From contig RKQB01000004.1 in the NCBI GenBank assembly GCA_003797895.1, positions 372,001 through 436,000 of the forward strand: a stretch of 64,000 nt of DNA, given 5' to 3'. Below the pieces are notes generated by a model. That model was given only the letters and a program-made list of their open reading frames with translations. It was not told the origin of the DNA and made no database searches. Made by a program: the position numbers and the translations under genes. Positions 16,041 to 25,282 of the stretch are shown here, in pieces. Positions within the stretch are counted from its first letter, which is position 1, and every line of letters starts with the position of its first letter. This DNA is from Cyclobacteriaceae bacterium YHN15 (GTDB lineage Bacteria > Bacteroidota > Bacteroidia > Cytophagales > Cyclobacteriaceae).

Positions 16041-17231
16041 ATGAAACAATTATTCTTTGTACTAATTATTATTTCAGTAATTGGTTGCAAAACTGAAGAA
16101 CAGGAAAGCAAAGTTATGCTGGATGCATTAACTCTAGAAACCTATTTTCAAAACAGCAACCTTCCTTCTGCCATTATGGGTTATAGCAATAATGAAGGAA
16201 AAATGGATTGGTTTGCATTTGGACCTTCAGTTTGGGGTGGGAAAGACACAGTGAGTGAAAATAACATCTTTAGAATTTTTTCAATGACAAAGGCAATTGC
16301 CTCTGTTGCCGCGCTACAGCTTGTTGAAAAAGGTTTAATTGGACTGGATGATCCTTTAGATAATCTAATGCCTGAGATGACCGCTATTCCGATCTTAACT
16401 GAGACAGGAGAGCTTGCTGAAGCAAAAAAATCAATAACCTTGAGGCATTTATTGACGCACACCGCAGGATTTGGGTATGATATTTTTGATTATCGCCTTC
16501 AATCATTTGATAAATCCGAATGGGAGTATGATGATCTACCCAGATTGTTTGAAGCAGGTGATAGGTGGCAGTATGGTACCAATACGGATTGGGTCGGGAA
16601 AATTGTTGAAAAAATCAGTGGCGAAGATCTCGAATCATACTTAAGAAATCATATTACCGGACCTTTACAAATGAATAGTACCTGGTTTAATGTTCCGGAT
16701 CATCTGAAAGAAAAAATTGTATCCATTGGTGTGCGTGATTCAACCGGATTTAAGGAATATCCCCGTATTCCCGCAGATAAAGTGTCTGAATACAGTGGAG
16801 GTGGTGGTTTATTCGGCTCACCTAAAGATTACCTGATTTTTCTCAATTGCATGATGAATGAAGGGAAATATGATGGCGGCCAAATTCTAAAACCCGAAAC
16901 TGTCGGAATGATGTTTGAAAATCAACTTGAGGGTTTTTCTATAAACTGGGGAATTCCTGAAAGTGGATTGCCGGAAACAATGGGTCGGTTTCCCGATGAA
17001 TCGGATACACATGGACTTGCCTGGGCTATTGAAAATAGTGAAGATGAGATGGTTCGAAATAAAGGTGCTGTCTATTGGGCCGGGATTGCCAATTCCTATT
17101 ATACCCTAGATAAAGAAAAAGGAGTTGCCGTGGTATATTTTACTCAATTTCTTCCTTTCAATGATAAAATATCCTATGATTTTTATCGACTCTTTGAAAA
17201 GGAAGTGTACACGAGTTTAAAAACAAAATAA
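16041..17231 (+). CDS. serine hydrolase lipoprotein of the beta-lactamase (class C/PBP4) fold
   Basis: A 396-residue lipoprotein with the lipobox VIGC at residues 13-16. The penicillin-recognising fold is shown by SMTK (Ser81 nucleophile, Lys84), YGTN (Tyr178, Asn181), and 'TLRHLLTHTAGFGYD', the helix common to esterases, peptidases and lactamases of this group. The usual KTG-like third motif may be 'HGLAWAIEN' or near it. Many such proteins are esterases or D-amino-acid peptidases rather than beta-lactamases, so the substrate is unknown. It is monocistronic, with a hairpin downstream. Confidence 0.85.
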   Translation: MKQLFFVLIIISVIGCKTEEQESKVMLDALTLETYFQNSNLPSAIMGYSNNEGKMDWFAFGPSVWGGKDTVSENNIFRIFSMTKAIASVAALQLVEKGLIGLDDPLDNLMPEMTAIPILTETGELAEAKKSITLRHLLTHTAGFGYDIFDYRLQSFDKSEWEYDDLPRLFEAGDRWQYGTNTDWVGKIVEKISGEDLESYLRNHITGPLQMNSTWFNVPDHLKEKIVSIGVRDSTGFKEYPRIPADKVSEYSGGGGLFGSPKDYLIFLNCMMNEGKYDGGQILKPETVGMMFENQLEGFSINWGIPESGLPETMGRFPDESDTHGLAWAIENSEDEMVRNKGAVYWAGIANSYYTLDKEKGVAVVYFTQFLPFNDKISYDFYRLFEKEVYTSLKTK

Positions 17232-17282
17232 CGATTTGTCAACCATCTAAAGCGTATTGCAGGTGTAAATGCGATAATTTAA

Positions 17283-17316
17283 CGGTTTGAATATTAACAA
17301 GCATATTTTCAAACCG
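17283..17316 (+). terminator. hairpin after the serine hydrolase gene
   Basis: A perfect 9-bp stem, CGGTTTGAA (17283-17291) and TTCAAACCG (17308-17316), with a 16-base A/T-rich loop. No T tract follows directly. Confidence 0.4.
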
Positions 17317-17415
17317 AAAGTGAAGTGCTTTTAATCCTGTACAACGCCCATGCTCGACCGTTTGATAGGGAGCGTTTTAGTAGTACTTTTAAGTAGTAAT
17401 TTTGTTACTGGAAAA

Positions 17416-17844
17416 ATGAAAATCGAGATCCTCAAGATCCATGATCTGAATCCAAATAGGGAAACCCAAATTTCCAACTTATTTAAACAATTGGGAGGGG
17501 AGAAGGCCCAAACCAATCTGAAAGAGGTTTTGGAGGAAGAAAACAGTATTACTTTGGCCTATTGTGAAGCCAATAATGTAGTCATCGGCATTGCCTCCAT
17601 GTGTACTTATAAAGTGAAATCCGGAAAGAAGGGATGGATAGAAGACGTGGTGGTTGATGAAAAATACAGGGGTGAGGGGATTGGGAGAAGGCTGATGGAA
17701 AAACTCCTGGAGGAAGGAAAGAAGAAGAATCTGACCGAAATACTGCTTTTTACCGAAGACCATCGGATTGCTGCCATCCAATTGTATTCAGACTTGGGTT
17801 TCCAATTGAAAGAAAGCCGGATTTATACCTTGAAGATACAATGA
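17416..17844 (+). CDS. GNAT-family N-acetyltransferase
   Basis: A 142-residue acetyl-CoA-dependent acetyltransferase. The acetyl-CoA loop is 'VVDEKYRGEGIGRRLMEKLL' (the R-G-E-G-I-G pattern), followed by 'HRIAAIQLYSDLGFQLKES', the usual closing helix and strand. The frame opens at 17350, but the first 22 residues form a hydrophobic stretch foreign to the fold, so ATG 17416 (MKIEILKIHD) is the likely start. The stop overlaps the ATG of the next gene by four bases (ATGA), so the two are translationally coupled. The substrate is unknown. Confidence 0.85.
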   Translation: MKIEILKIHDLNPNRETQISNLFKQLGGEKAQTNLKEVLEEENSITLAYCEANNVVIGIASMCTYKVKSGKKGWIEDVVVDEKYRGEGIGRRLMEKLLEEGKKKNLTEILLFTEDHRIAAIQLYSDLGFQLKESRIYTLKIQ

Positions 17845-18632
17845 AACCAAGCCTTTATACTTTTCTGCTAACCCTTCTTTCCTTTGCATTTGTCAACTGT
17901 AAAAATTCTCCAGATGGGATCAGTCTTCCAAAGGAAGTTTACAGGTCTGAGGCCATAGTTGTTACCCGGATTTCAGAAAATGCTTATGTCCACACCTCTT
18001 ATTTGCAGACCAATGATTTTGGTTTGGTTCCCTGTAACGGCCTTGTAGTAACAGGAGGAAAAGAAGCTTATGTGTTTGATACCCCAACTGATGACCCTGG
18101 TTCGGAAGAACTGATCCAATGGATACAATCCAACCTGCAATTGGAGATCAAAGGGGTGCTTCCTACCCATTTTCACAATGATTGTCTGGGAGGACTTCAG
18201 TTGTTTGAGGACAGGGGGATTCCATCTTACGCTTCCTATCATACCATTCGACTTGCGGAGGAAAACAACTATGCCCTTCCTCAGAATGGCTTTAGCGATT
18301 CACTGATGCTAAACATAGGGGAGCATACCATCCTGGCAAAGTATTTTGGGGAAGGCCATACACGGGATAATGTGGTAGTGTATTTTCCAAGCGAAGATGT
18401 CTTATTTGGAGGCTGTCTGATCAAAGAGATGGGGGCACAAAAAGGTTTTTTGGGGGATGCCAATGTGAATTCTTGGTCCAATACGGTTAAGGCTGTCAAA
18501 AATAGATTTCCAGCTGCCAAAATTGTAGTCCCCGGACATGGCGCTTTTGGCAATAGGGATTTGCTGGATTATACCATCAATTTATTTAAAACGAGGCATT
18601 TTGGTGAAAGCAAATTTGTCGAAGTGCAGTAG
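17841..18632 (+). CDS. subclass B1 metallo-beta-lactamase lipoprotein
   Basis: A 263-residue protein with a lipobox-like FVNC at residues 17-20, so it is probably membrane-anchored. All zinc ligands of the B1 subclass can be read: His110-x-His112-x-Asp114 in 'HFHND', His173 in 'EGHTRDN', Cys192 in 'FGGCLIKEMGA' and His233 in 'PGHGAFG'. 'FDTPTDDPGSEEL' and 'CLIKEMGAQKGFLGDAN' are typical B1 surroundings. B1 enzymes hydrolyse penicillins, cephalosporins and carbapenems with two zinc ions. It overlaps the GNAT gene by four bases. Chromosomal B1 enzymes are common in Bacteroidota, so it may be a native gene. Confidence 0.9.
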   Translation: MKPSLYTFLLTLLSFAFVNCKNSPDGISLPKEVYRSEAIVVTRISENAYVHTSYLQTNDFGLVPCNGLVVTGGKEAYVFDTPTDDPGSEELIQWIQSNLQLEIKGVLPTHFHNDCLGGLQLFEDRGIPSYASYHTIRLAEENNYALPQNGFSDSLMLNIGEHTILAKYFGEGHTRDNVVVYFPSEDVLFGGCLIKEMGAQKGFLGDANVNSWSNTVKAVKNRFPAAKIVVPGHGAFGNRDLLDYTINLFKTRHFGESKFVEVQ

Positions 18633-18717
18633 TCTACATTATTGCTCTTTAGCAACCTGTAAAAGCTATATTTTTTTTATTTTGAGACATATAATGTCAT
18701 TTTTAGGTTAATTTTAT

Positions 18718-18750
18718 TAACATGTATATGTTATTTAAAATAACATTGTT
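18718..18750 (+). promoter_or_regulatory. overlapping palindromes, likely operator of the LexA-like regulator
   Basis: Three nested dyads lie 30-60 bases before the next gene: TAACAT-N4-ATGTTA (18718-18733), the perfect 19-mer ATGTTATTT-a-AAATAACAT (18728-18746), and ATAACA-t-TGTTAT centred near 18746. The half-site is ATAACAT/ATGTTAT. Autorepression by the downstream HTH protein is the simplest reading, which is inference. Confidence 0.6.
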
Positions 18751-18778
18751 ATATTGGCTCTTGTAAAACGGTACAATT

Positions 18779-19036
18779 ATGGAAGACATGAGCAAAATCA
18801 GCGTGATACAGAAAGAGCTGCCATCTGGCAATGTGCAGGTGAAGTTTTTTATTGAAGATGAAAAAAGGCCTATGTATGGTTATTTACTGACCAATGAACC
18901 CAAGCCTGTGGGAGAGATCATTGCGGAGATACAGGAAAGGATGTATCAAAGAAAAATGGCCTTATCAGGATTTCAATCTTTTTCTTTGAACAGGCCTGTA
19001 AAGGAGGATCATAATTTTTATCTTTATTCTGCTTAA
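18779..19036 (+). CDS. small protein upstream of a LexA-like regulator
   Basis: An 85-residue protein starting MEDMSKISVIQKELPSGNVQ, with probable strand-helix structure and no membrane segment. I do not recognise the family. It lies 11 bases before the HTH/S24 gene and after the palindromic sites, so the two genes probably share a promoter and control. Confidence 0.6.
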   Translation: MEDMSKISVIQKELPSGNVQVKFFIEDEKRPMYGYLLTNEPKPVGEIIAEIQERMYQRKMALSGFQSFSLNRPVKEDHNFYLYSA

Positions 19037-19047
19037 ACTTTTGTGAT

Positions 19048-19821
19048 ATGTTATTGGCCAAAAACCTGCGTTTTCTTCGATCCCAAGCACCCATGACCCA
19101 ATCCGAATTGGCTGAAAAGCTGGGACTGCAGAGGACTATGATTTCCGCTTATGAAGATGGAAGATCTGAGCCAAAGCTTTCCTCTTTGGAAATCATGACC
19201 CAACTTTTTCAGGTCAGCATGGATGAACTGCTATATCATGATATTCAGGAATTGGGAAGAAAAGGGGTACAAAACAGGAACATCAAGGTATTGACTATTG
19301 CTGTGGATGAAGGGGACAATGAAAAAATCACGATGGTGGGACAGAAAGCATCTGCCGGCTATCTCAATGGTTATGCAGATCCGGAATATATGGAGTCATT
19401 GCCCCGGTTTCACCTCCCCAATCTTTCCAAGCATACCACTTACCGTGCATTTGAACTGAGTGGGGACAGTATGTTGCCTTTGGTACCGGGCACAGTAGTA
19501 ATTGGCTCCTATGTGGAGCAATTGAGGGATATAAAAAGCGGCAAGACTTATGTACTGGTGACAGTTACAGAGGGGGTGGTGTACAAGCGGGTTTTCAATT
19601 ATCTGGAAGAAAACGGCAAGCTATTTTTGGTTTCAGATAATGAGCATTACAAACCCTATGAGGTCAAAGGAGAGGATGTCCTGGAAATCTGGGAAGCGAA
19701 GGCATTTATCAGCACCGATTTTCCCAATCCAAAAGACAGGGTCAAACCTATCAGTTTGGAGGACATTTCCCAGATGATATTGGAGCTAAAGTCGGACATA
19801 ATCCGATTAGGAGGGAAGTGA
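19048..19821 (+). CDS. XRE-type HTH regulator with S24/LexA-like self-cleavage domain
   Basis: A 257-residue protein with an N-terminal helix-turn-helix at residues 5-60 ('MTQSELAEKLGLQRTMISAY'). The C-terminal S24 domain has a possible cleavage site Ala103-Gly104 in 'ASAGYLNGY', the nucleophile Ser141 in 'LSGDSMLP' and the general-base Lys180 in 'VVYKRVF'. This is the layout of LexA- and CI-type repressors, which cut themselves when RecA filaments form. It could therefore be a damage-responsive switch; no SOS gene is adjacent. It may bind the nested palindromes at 18718-18750. Confidence 0.87.
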   Translation: MLLAKNLRFLRSQAPMTQSELAEKLGLQRTMISAYEDGRSEPKLSSLEIMTQLFQVSMDELLYHDIQELGRKGVQNRNIKVLTIAVDEGDNEKITMVGQKASAGYLNGYADPEYMESLPRFHLPNLSKHTTYRAFELSGDSMLPLVPGTVVIGSYVEQLRDIKSGKTYVLVTVTEGVVYKRVFNYLEENGKLFLVSDNEHYKPYEVKGEDVLEIWEAKAFISTDFPNPKDRVKPISLEDISQMILELKSDIIRLGGK

Positions 19822-20006
19822 TTTTTCCTTGGTTTTAATTTAGATTAAAAGGATTGGTTACGAACCAATATTAGCCTTACTTATCCTCCCCAAATTTTCA
19901 ATTTAAATGGGTTACTTGGTTTTCCTACTGCTGCTTGAATTATTTTAAACGGGATTTTCCAATTTGTAATTGTGCTTTAATCTTGATTTTATTAAATTTA
20001 GGTATT

Positions 20007-20315
20007 ATGAATAAAAAGAAATATCCAGAAAAAAATGATAATTCTACTTCAAAACAGATTGCACAAGAACCTGGAATTGAAATTTATTCTAAAAACCTGA
20101 ATTCATCTTTCCAATCTATTTTGGGACTTATGAATGAATTGCCTAAGGATAAATTAGAGACCTTAATCAAAGAGGCATTGCAAAGACTTGCAAAAAGAGA
20201 AGTAAAGGCCAATCTTGATTTCAAAGAGTTCTCCTTCAGGCTCCAGTTATGGACAAAAACCAACATGATGAATTTTACTCTACCGTTTTGGATGAGTGAG
20301 CCAGCAAACGGTTGA
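20007..20315 (+). CDS. small hypothetical protein
   Basis: A possible 102-residue protein starting at ATG 20007 ([11 protein letters not shown]). It has a helical middle ('[20 protein letters not shown]' is close to the text) and no known domain. The frame is open from 19935, but the earlier part is unlikely to be coding. The last 13 codons overlap the 3' end of the convergent rluF-like gene, which is unusual. The real gene may be a fragment. Confidence 0.45.
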   Translation: MNKKKYPEKNDNSTSKQIAQEPGIEIYSKNLNSSFQSILGLMNELPKDKLETLIKEALQRLAKREVKANLDFKEFSFRLQLWTKTNMMNFTLPFWMSEPANG

Positions 20316-21027
20316 TTTCTGCCATTTCTGTTTCTGTCAGATCACGCCATTTTCCAATGGGTAAATCCAAAGGAATATTCATGATACGGATTCTTTTGAG
20401 TTTGGTGACTTCATAACCCAGGTATTCGCACATTCTTCTGATCTGTCTGTTAAGACCCTCTGTCAGTATAATTTTGAATTTGTATTTTCCCAAAGGCTTG
20501 ACTTCACATTTACGGGTAATAGTTCCCAAGATGGGAATCCCGTTGGACATCTTGTTTATAAAATCCGAAGTAATGATCCGGTCTACGGTGACGATGTATT
20601 CCTTTTCATGGTTATTTCCTGCTCTCAGGATTTTATTGACAATATCCCCGTCACTGGTCAAAAGTATCAGCCCTTCACTGGGTTTATCCAAACGCCCTAT
20701 AGGGAAAATGCGTTTGGGGTGCTTGATGTAATCTATGATATTGTCTTTTTCTGCCTTGGTGTCTGTGGTACTGACAATGCCAATTGGTTTGTTGAAAGCG
20801 ATATATACATGCTCCTCTTTAGGTTCGGTAATCAATTTTCCGTTGACCCTGATTTCGTCACCGGGGAATATTTTTGTTCCCATTTCAGGTACTTTACCAT
20901 TGATGGTTACCCTACCTTCCTCTATCAAGGTATCCGCAGCCCTTCTTGAGCAAAACCCTACTTCACTGAGGTATTTGTTGATCCTTGTTCCTTGTGAATC
21001 ACTCATTTCTTCATTAGCCATATTCAA
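20275..21027 (-). CDS. rluF: 23S rRNA pseudouridine synthase, RluF/RluB group
   Basis: A 250-residue enzyme that converts uridine to pseudouridine in rRNA. An N-terminal S4 RNA-binding domain ('[20 protein letters not shown]') is followed by the catalytic domain with Asp114 in '[19 protein letters not shown]'. The late motif '[19 protein letters not shown]' is characteristic of RluF (23S U2604), whereas RluB and RsuA differ there; this sub-assignment is from memory. The first ATG at 21027 is used, though starts a few codons later would also fit. The upstream gap to ppsA is 129 bases, divergent. Confidence 0.85.
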   Translation of the reverse strand: MNMANEEMSDSQGTRINKYLSEVGFCSRRAADTLIEEGRVTINGKVPEMGTKIFPGDEIRVNGKLITEPKEEHVYIAFNKPIGIVSTTDTKAEKDNIIDYIKHPKRIFPIGRLDKPSEGLILLTSDGDIVNKILRAGNNHEKEYIVTVDRIITSDFINKMSNGIPILGTITRKCEVKPLGKYKFKIILTEGLNRQIRRMCEYLGYEVTKLKRIRIMNIPLDLPIGKWRDLTETEMAEINRLLAHSSKTVE

Positions 21028-21156
21028 TCCCGAAAGATAAGGCTGAATTTTGTTAAATTATAAAAGTCAGGTAAAGCACTGATTTTCATCATATTTTTTT
21101 TCATGGATTGGGTATACCTTGGATAATCGATCCATTAAACCTAAAAAATAGCCGAC

Positions 21157-23532
21157 ATGCCACAATATACCATACCATTTCAGAAAATCCGGAATACTGA
21201 TATTGCCTCAGTGGGGGGGAAGAATGCGTCTTTGGGAGAAATGTTACATGAACTAAGCCCTATGGGAATAAAAATTCCGGATGGCTTTGCCACAACTGCT
21301 GAGTCTTTCAGGGATTTTTTGGAAGAAAATCAGCTTACCACAAAACTGGGCTCTAAACTCAAGGAATTGGATACAGATAAACTGAGTAACCTGGCTGAGG
21401 TAGGTGGGGCTTGCCGTTCTTTGATGGCTTCCGGTAAATTTTCGGCAAAAATGAAAGAGGATTTTCTTTCGGCTTTTCGATATTTAGCAGGTGGAGAACC
21501 CATTTCCGTGGCTGTCAGGAGTTCTGCCACTGCTGAAGACCTGCCTACAGCCAGCTTTGCGGGACAGCACGACAGTTTTTTGAACATCGAGGGAGAAGAC
21601 AATTTACTTGAGGCCATTCATCGCTGCTATATTTCTTTGTTCAATGACAGGGCCATCAAGTACAGGGTGGACAACGGTTTTGACCATATGCATGTCCACC
21701 TTTCCGTAGGTGTGCAAAGGATGGTCAGGTCTGATATTGGAAGCGCGGGAGTGATTTTCAGTATTGATCCGGAGACAGGATTTGAAAATGTCATTTACAT
21801 TACCTCTGCTTGGGGATTGGGTGAAAATGTGGTCCAAGGTGCGGTAAATCCCGATGAATTTTATGCATTCAAACCATCCATTGAAAAGGGGATACAAAGC
21901 CTGATTTTTAAAAAAATGGGAGAGAAGGAAAACAAAATGATCTACGCCAAAGGGGGTGAAAAACCAGTGGCCAATGTCAGAACAAGCCAAGCGGAACGCA
22001 ACTCTTTTTCATTGGAGTCTGAGGAAGTGGAAACTTTGGCTTCCTGGAGTTATAAAATTGAAAAACATTACAAACTCCCTATGGACATTGAATGGGCCAA
22101 GGACGGCTTGACCGGGGAGTTGTTTATTGTCCAGGCCAGACCGGAAACTGTACATGGGCAGAAAACAGGGATTACGGTAAAGGAATATACCTTACTTTCC
22201 AAAGCAAATCCGATCACCAAAGGTAAAGCCGTTGGTACCTCCATTGCCAGTGGAAGGGCATGCATCGTCAAGTCCATTTCAGATTCGGCCAAAGTCAAGG
22301 ACGGAGACATCATTGTGGCGGATATTACCAATCCGGATTGGAACTCCATGTTGCGAAGGGCAGTGAGTATAGTGACCAACAAAGGGGGGAGGACCAGTCA
22401 TGCTTCTATAGTTGCCAGAGAATTGGGAATTCATGCGGTGGTAGGAACCGGGGATGCGACAGAAAAACTACAGGATGGGCAGATCATTACGGTTTCCTGT
22501 ATTGAAGGGGATGAGGGGATGATTTATGATGGTAAATTGGAATGGACCGAAAAGGAAATCAATATAGGTGCCATAGCCCCCACCAAAACCAAACCGATGT
22601 TCATCTTAGCGGATCCTTTTAGGGCGTTTCGCTTATCTTTTTACCCCAACGAAGGGGTAGGTTTGCTAAGAATGGAATTTATCATAACCAATACCATAAG
22701 AATACACCCAATGGCCTTGGTGAAATATGATTCCCTTCCGGACAGTAATGACAAAAGGGCCATTGCTGCCATTACGCAACATTATCCTGATAAGAAGAAA
22801 TATTTTGTGGAAAAGCTTTCAGAGCACTTGGCCATGGTTTCTGCTGCATTTTATCCCAAGGATGTTATCATCCGGATGAGTGATTTCAAGACCAATGAAT
22901 ATGCACAGTTGATCGGGGGTAAGCCTTTTGAGCCGGAAGAAGAAAATCCAATGCTTGGTTTCAGGGGAGCATCCAGATACTATAATGAGCGGTACAAAGA
23001 GGGCTTCGGACTGGAATGTGAAGCCATGCGCGTCGTCAGGGACGAACTTGGATTTACCAATGTCAAATTGATGATTCCTTTCTGTAGAACTGTGGAAGAA
23101 GGTAAAAAGGTTTTGGAAACCATGAAGGAGTTTGGATTGGAAAGGGGCAAAAATGGGCTGGAAGTTTATGTCATGGCAGAAATACCCAGCAATGTGATTT
23201 TGGCCAGGGAGTTTGCGGAGATTTTTGACGGTTTTTCCATAGGTTCCAATGACCTGACACAATTGACATTGGGGATAGACAGAGATTCTGCCATTGTAGC
23301 GGATCTGTTTGATGAGAACAATGGGGCTGTAAAATACATGTTGGCCTCAGTGATCCAGGAAGCCAGGAAAGCAGGGAAGAAAATCGGTCTTTGTGGACAG
23401 GCACCCAGTGACTATCCGGCATTTGCCCAATTTTTGGTGGAGCAGGGTATTGACAGCATTTCCTTTAATCCCGACGCTTTGCTCAAGGGAATCGAGAATA
23501 TCAGTTTGGCAGAAAGAGACATGAAGACATAA
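21157..23532 (+). CDS. ppsA: phosphoenolpyruvate synthase
   Basis: A 791-residue enzyme that makes phosphoenolpyruvate from pyruvate and ATP, with AMP and phosphate as products. Domain order is the N-terminal nucleotide-binding domain ('GGKNASLGEM', 'VAVRSSATAEDLPTASFAGQ'), the swivelling phosphohistidine domain with His415 in 'GGRTSHASIVARELG', and the C-terminal barrel with 'AEIPSNVILA' and Cys746 in 'GLCGQAPSD'. It is first in a run of six closely spaced genes: the acetate-CoA ligase starts 28 bases later. Together they handle pyruvate, acetate and acetyl-CoA. The direction of flux cannot be read from sequence. Confidence 0.95.
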   Translation: MPQYTIPFQKIRNTDIASVGGKNASLGEMLHELSPMGIKIPDGFATTAESFRDFLEENQLTTKLGSKLKELDTDKLSNLAEVGGACRSLMASGKFSAKMKEDFLSAFRYLAGGEPISVAVRSSATAEDLPTASFAGQHDSFLNIEGEDNLLEAIHRCYISLFNDRAIKYRVDNGFDHMHVHLSVGVQRMVRSDIGSAGVIFSIDPETGFENVIYITSAWGLGENVVQGAVNPDEFYAFKPSIEKGIQSLIFKKMGEKENKMIYAKGGEKPVANVRTSQAERNSFSLESEEVETLASWSYKIEKHYKLPMDIEWAKDGLTGELFIVQARPETVHGQKTGITVKEYTLLSKANPITKGKAVGTSIASGRACIVKSISDSAKVKDGDIIVADITNPDWNSMLRRAVSIVTNKGGRTSHASIVARELGIHAVVGTGDATEKLQDGQIITVSCIEGDEGMIYDGKLEWTEKEINIGAIAPTKTKPMFILADPFRAFRLSFYPNEGVGLLRMEFIITNTIRIHPMALVKYDSLPDSNDKRAIAAITQHYPDKKKYFVEKLSEHLAMVSAAFYPKDVIIRMSDFKTNEYAQLIGGKPFEPEEENPMLGFRGASRYYNERYKEGFGLECEAMRVVRDELGFTNVKLMIPFCRTVEEGKKVLETMKEFGLERGKNGLEVYVMAEIPSNVILAREFAEIFDGFSIGSNDLTQLTLGIDRDSAIVADLFDENNGAVKYMLASVIQEARKAGKKIGLCGQAPSDYPAFAQFLVEQGIDSISFNPDALLKGIENISLAERDMKT

Positions 23533-23560
23533 TAAACCTGGAACATAACTGTAAATCATC

Positions 23561-25273
23561 ATGAAAGAAGCGAATTTGTCAGATTACGAAAAGGTGTATA
23601 AAGACTTTGACTGGGAGGTATTGCAATCCAATATGACTGGTCTTCCTGAAGGAAAGGGTCTGAATATAGCTTTTGAAGCGATCGATAGACATGCAGAAAG
23701 CGAATTGAAAGATACATTGGCCATAAGGATAGTGAGGAAGAATCTTAGCTATGATGATTTTACTTATGGTCAATTAAAAACCCTTACTTCCCAATTTGCC
23801 AATGTTTTGAAGGATTTGGGAATAGTGGAAGGGGAAAGGGTATTTTCTTTGTTGGGCAGAGTTCCGGAATTATATATTGCTGCCCTTGGAACACTAAAAT
23901 TTAAAGGGGTTTTCTGTCCCTTGTTTTCTGTATTTGGACCGGAACCAATTTTTCAGCGATTGAGCAAAGGGGATGCTGTGGTTTTGATTACGAACACACA
24001 ATTTTACCTCAAAAAAATCAAAGGTATTTTGGAGAAGCTTCCTTCCTTAAAACACATTATCATCATCGATGCTGAGGAGGATTTGGATGCTCAGGCTTTA
24101 TCTTTTCGCAGGTTGATGGAAAAGGGATCAGAAAAGTTCTCTATTCCCCCAACCGATCCCGAAGACCCTGCCTTATTGCATTTTACCAGTGGCACAACAG
24201 GAATGCCTAAGGGAGCCATTCATGTGCATCAGGCAGTGTTGACCCACTTTATTACCGGGAAATATGTATTGGATTTTCAAAAGGGGGATGTTTTTTGGTG
24301 TACGGCGGACCCAGGCTGGGTTACAGGGACCTCTTATGGCATTATTGCTCCCTTGGTCAATGGGGTGACCAGCATAGTGGATGAAGAAGAATTTGACGCT
24401 ATGCGCTGGTACAGCATTTTGGAAAAGGAAAAAGTCAATATTTGGTATACAGCACCTACGGCCATCAGAAGGTTGATGCGGATGGAATTAGTACCTAAGG
24501 AAAAGTTTGATTTATCTCATTTGCGTTTGGTGTTGAGTGTAGGAGAGCCCTTGCACGCTGAGGCGGTGACATGGGGTGAAAATGCCTTTGGCGTTCCTGT
24601 TTTGGATAATTGGTGGCAAACAGAAACCGGAGGGATTATGATTGCCAATTACAGGTCTATGAAAGTAAAACCCGGATCGATGGGTAAACCATTGCCTGGA
24701 GTAATTGCTGCTGTGGGGGATGTAGAAGGAGAGAACATACAGATCCACAGACAGCCGGAAACCCAGGGGCATTTAGTGCTCAAAAAAAGTTTCCCCTCCA
24801 TTTTCAGAGGATACCTGCATGAAGAAGAACGCTACAAAAAATGCTTCAAAGGAGATTGGTATTTAAGTGGTGATCTGGCTAAAATCGATAAAGACGGCTA
24901 TTTCTGGTTTGTGGGACGAGCTGATGACATCATCAAAACCTCAGGACATATGGTAGGGCCATTTGAGGTGGAAAGTTCATTGATGAAACACCCTGCTGTC
25001 GCAGAGGCAGCGGTAATTGGCAAACCCGAACCTTCTATTGGGGAATTAGTAAAGGCTTTTGTGGTGTTGAAGGCCGGGCAATTGGCCAATGAAGATATGG
25101 AGTTGGAATTGATAGGATTTGCCAGAAAGAGCATGGGTCCCGCGGTTGCTCCCAAAGAGATACAGTTTGTGGAAAGTCTTCCCAAAACAAAAAGCGGAAA
25201 GATTCTAAGAAGATTATTGAAAGCCAGGGAACTGGGGCTTCCAGAAGGGGATTTGTCAACATTGGAAAATTGA
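23561..25273 (+). CDS. acsA: acetate-CoA ligase (AMP-forming)
   Basis: A 570-residue ANL-superfamily enzyme that activates acetate with ATP to acetyl-AMP and transfers it to CoA. The P-loop-like motif is 'FTSGTTGMPKGAIHVH'. 'DNWWQTETGG' carries the substrate-pocket tryptophan motif typical of acetyl-CoA synthetases, and the C-terminal 'KTKSGKILRR' holds the catalytic Lys547, a site of regulatory acetylation in relatives. It is shorter than the 650-residue Acs enzymes and closer to the Bacillus AcsA type. It sits 9 bases before the pyruvate dehydrogenase genes. Propionate is a possible alternative substrate. Confidence 0.9.
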   Translation: MKEANLSDYEKVYKDFDWEVLQSNMTGLPEGKGLNIAFEAIDRHAESELKDTLAIRIVRKNLSYDDFTYGQLKTLTSQFANVLKDLGIVEGERVFSLLGRVPELYIAALGTLKFKGVFCPLFSVFGPEPIFQRLSKGDAVVLITNTQFYLKKIKGILEKLPSLKHIIIIDAEEDLDAQALSFRRLMEKGSEKFSIPPTDPEDPALLHFTSGTTGMPKGAIHVHQAVLTHFITGKYVLDFQKGDVFWCTADPGWVTGTSYGIIAPLVNGVTSIVDEEEFDAMRWYSILEKEKVNIWYTAPTAIRRLMRMELVPKEKFDLSHLRLVLSVGEPLHAEAVTWGENAFGVPVLDNWWQTETGGIMIANYRSMKVKPGSMGKPLPGVIAAVGDVEGENIQIHRQPETQGHLVLKKSFPSIFRGYLHEEERYKKCFKGDWYLSGDLAKIDKDGYFWFVGRADDIIKTSGHMVGPFEVESSLMKHPAVAEAAVIGKPEPSIGELVKAFVVLKAGQLANEDMELELIGFARKSMGPAVAPKEIQFVESLPKTKSGKILRRLLKARELGLPEGDLSTLEN

Positions 25274-25282
25274 AAGAGAAAA

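Noticed and set aside
20474..21040. Several plus-strand frames within rluF
   Set aside because: They are antisense to a well-recognised pseudouridine synthase.
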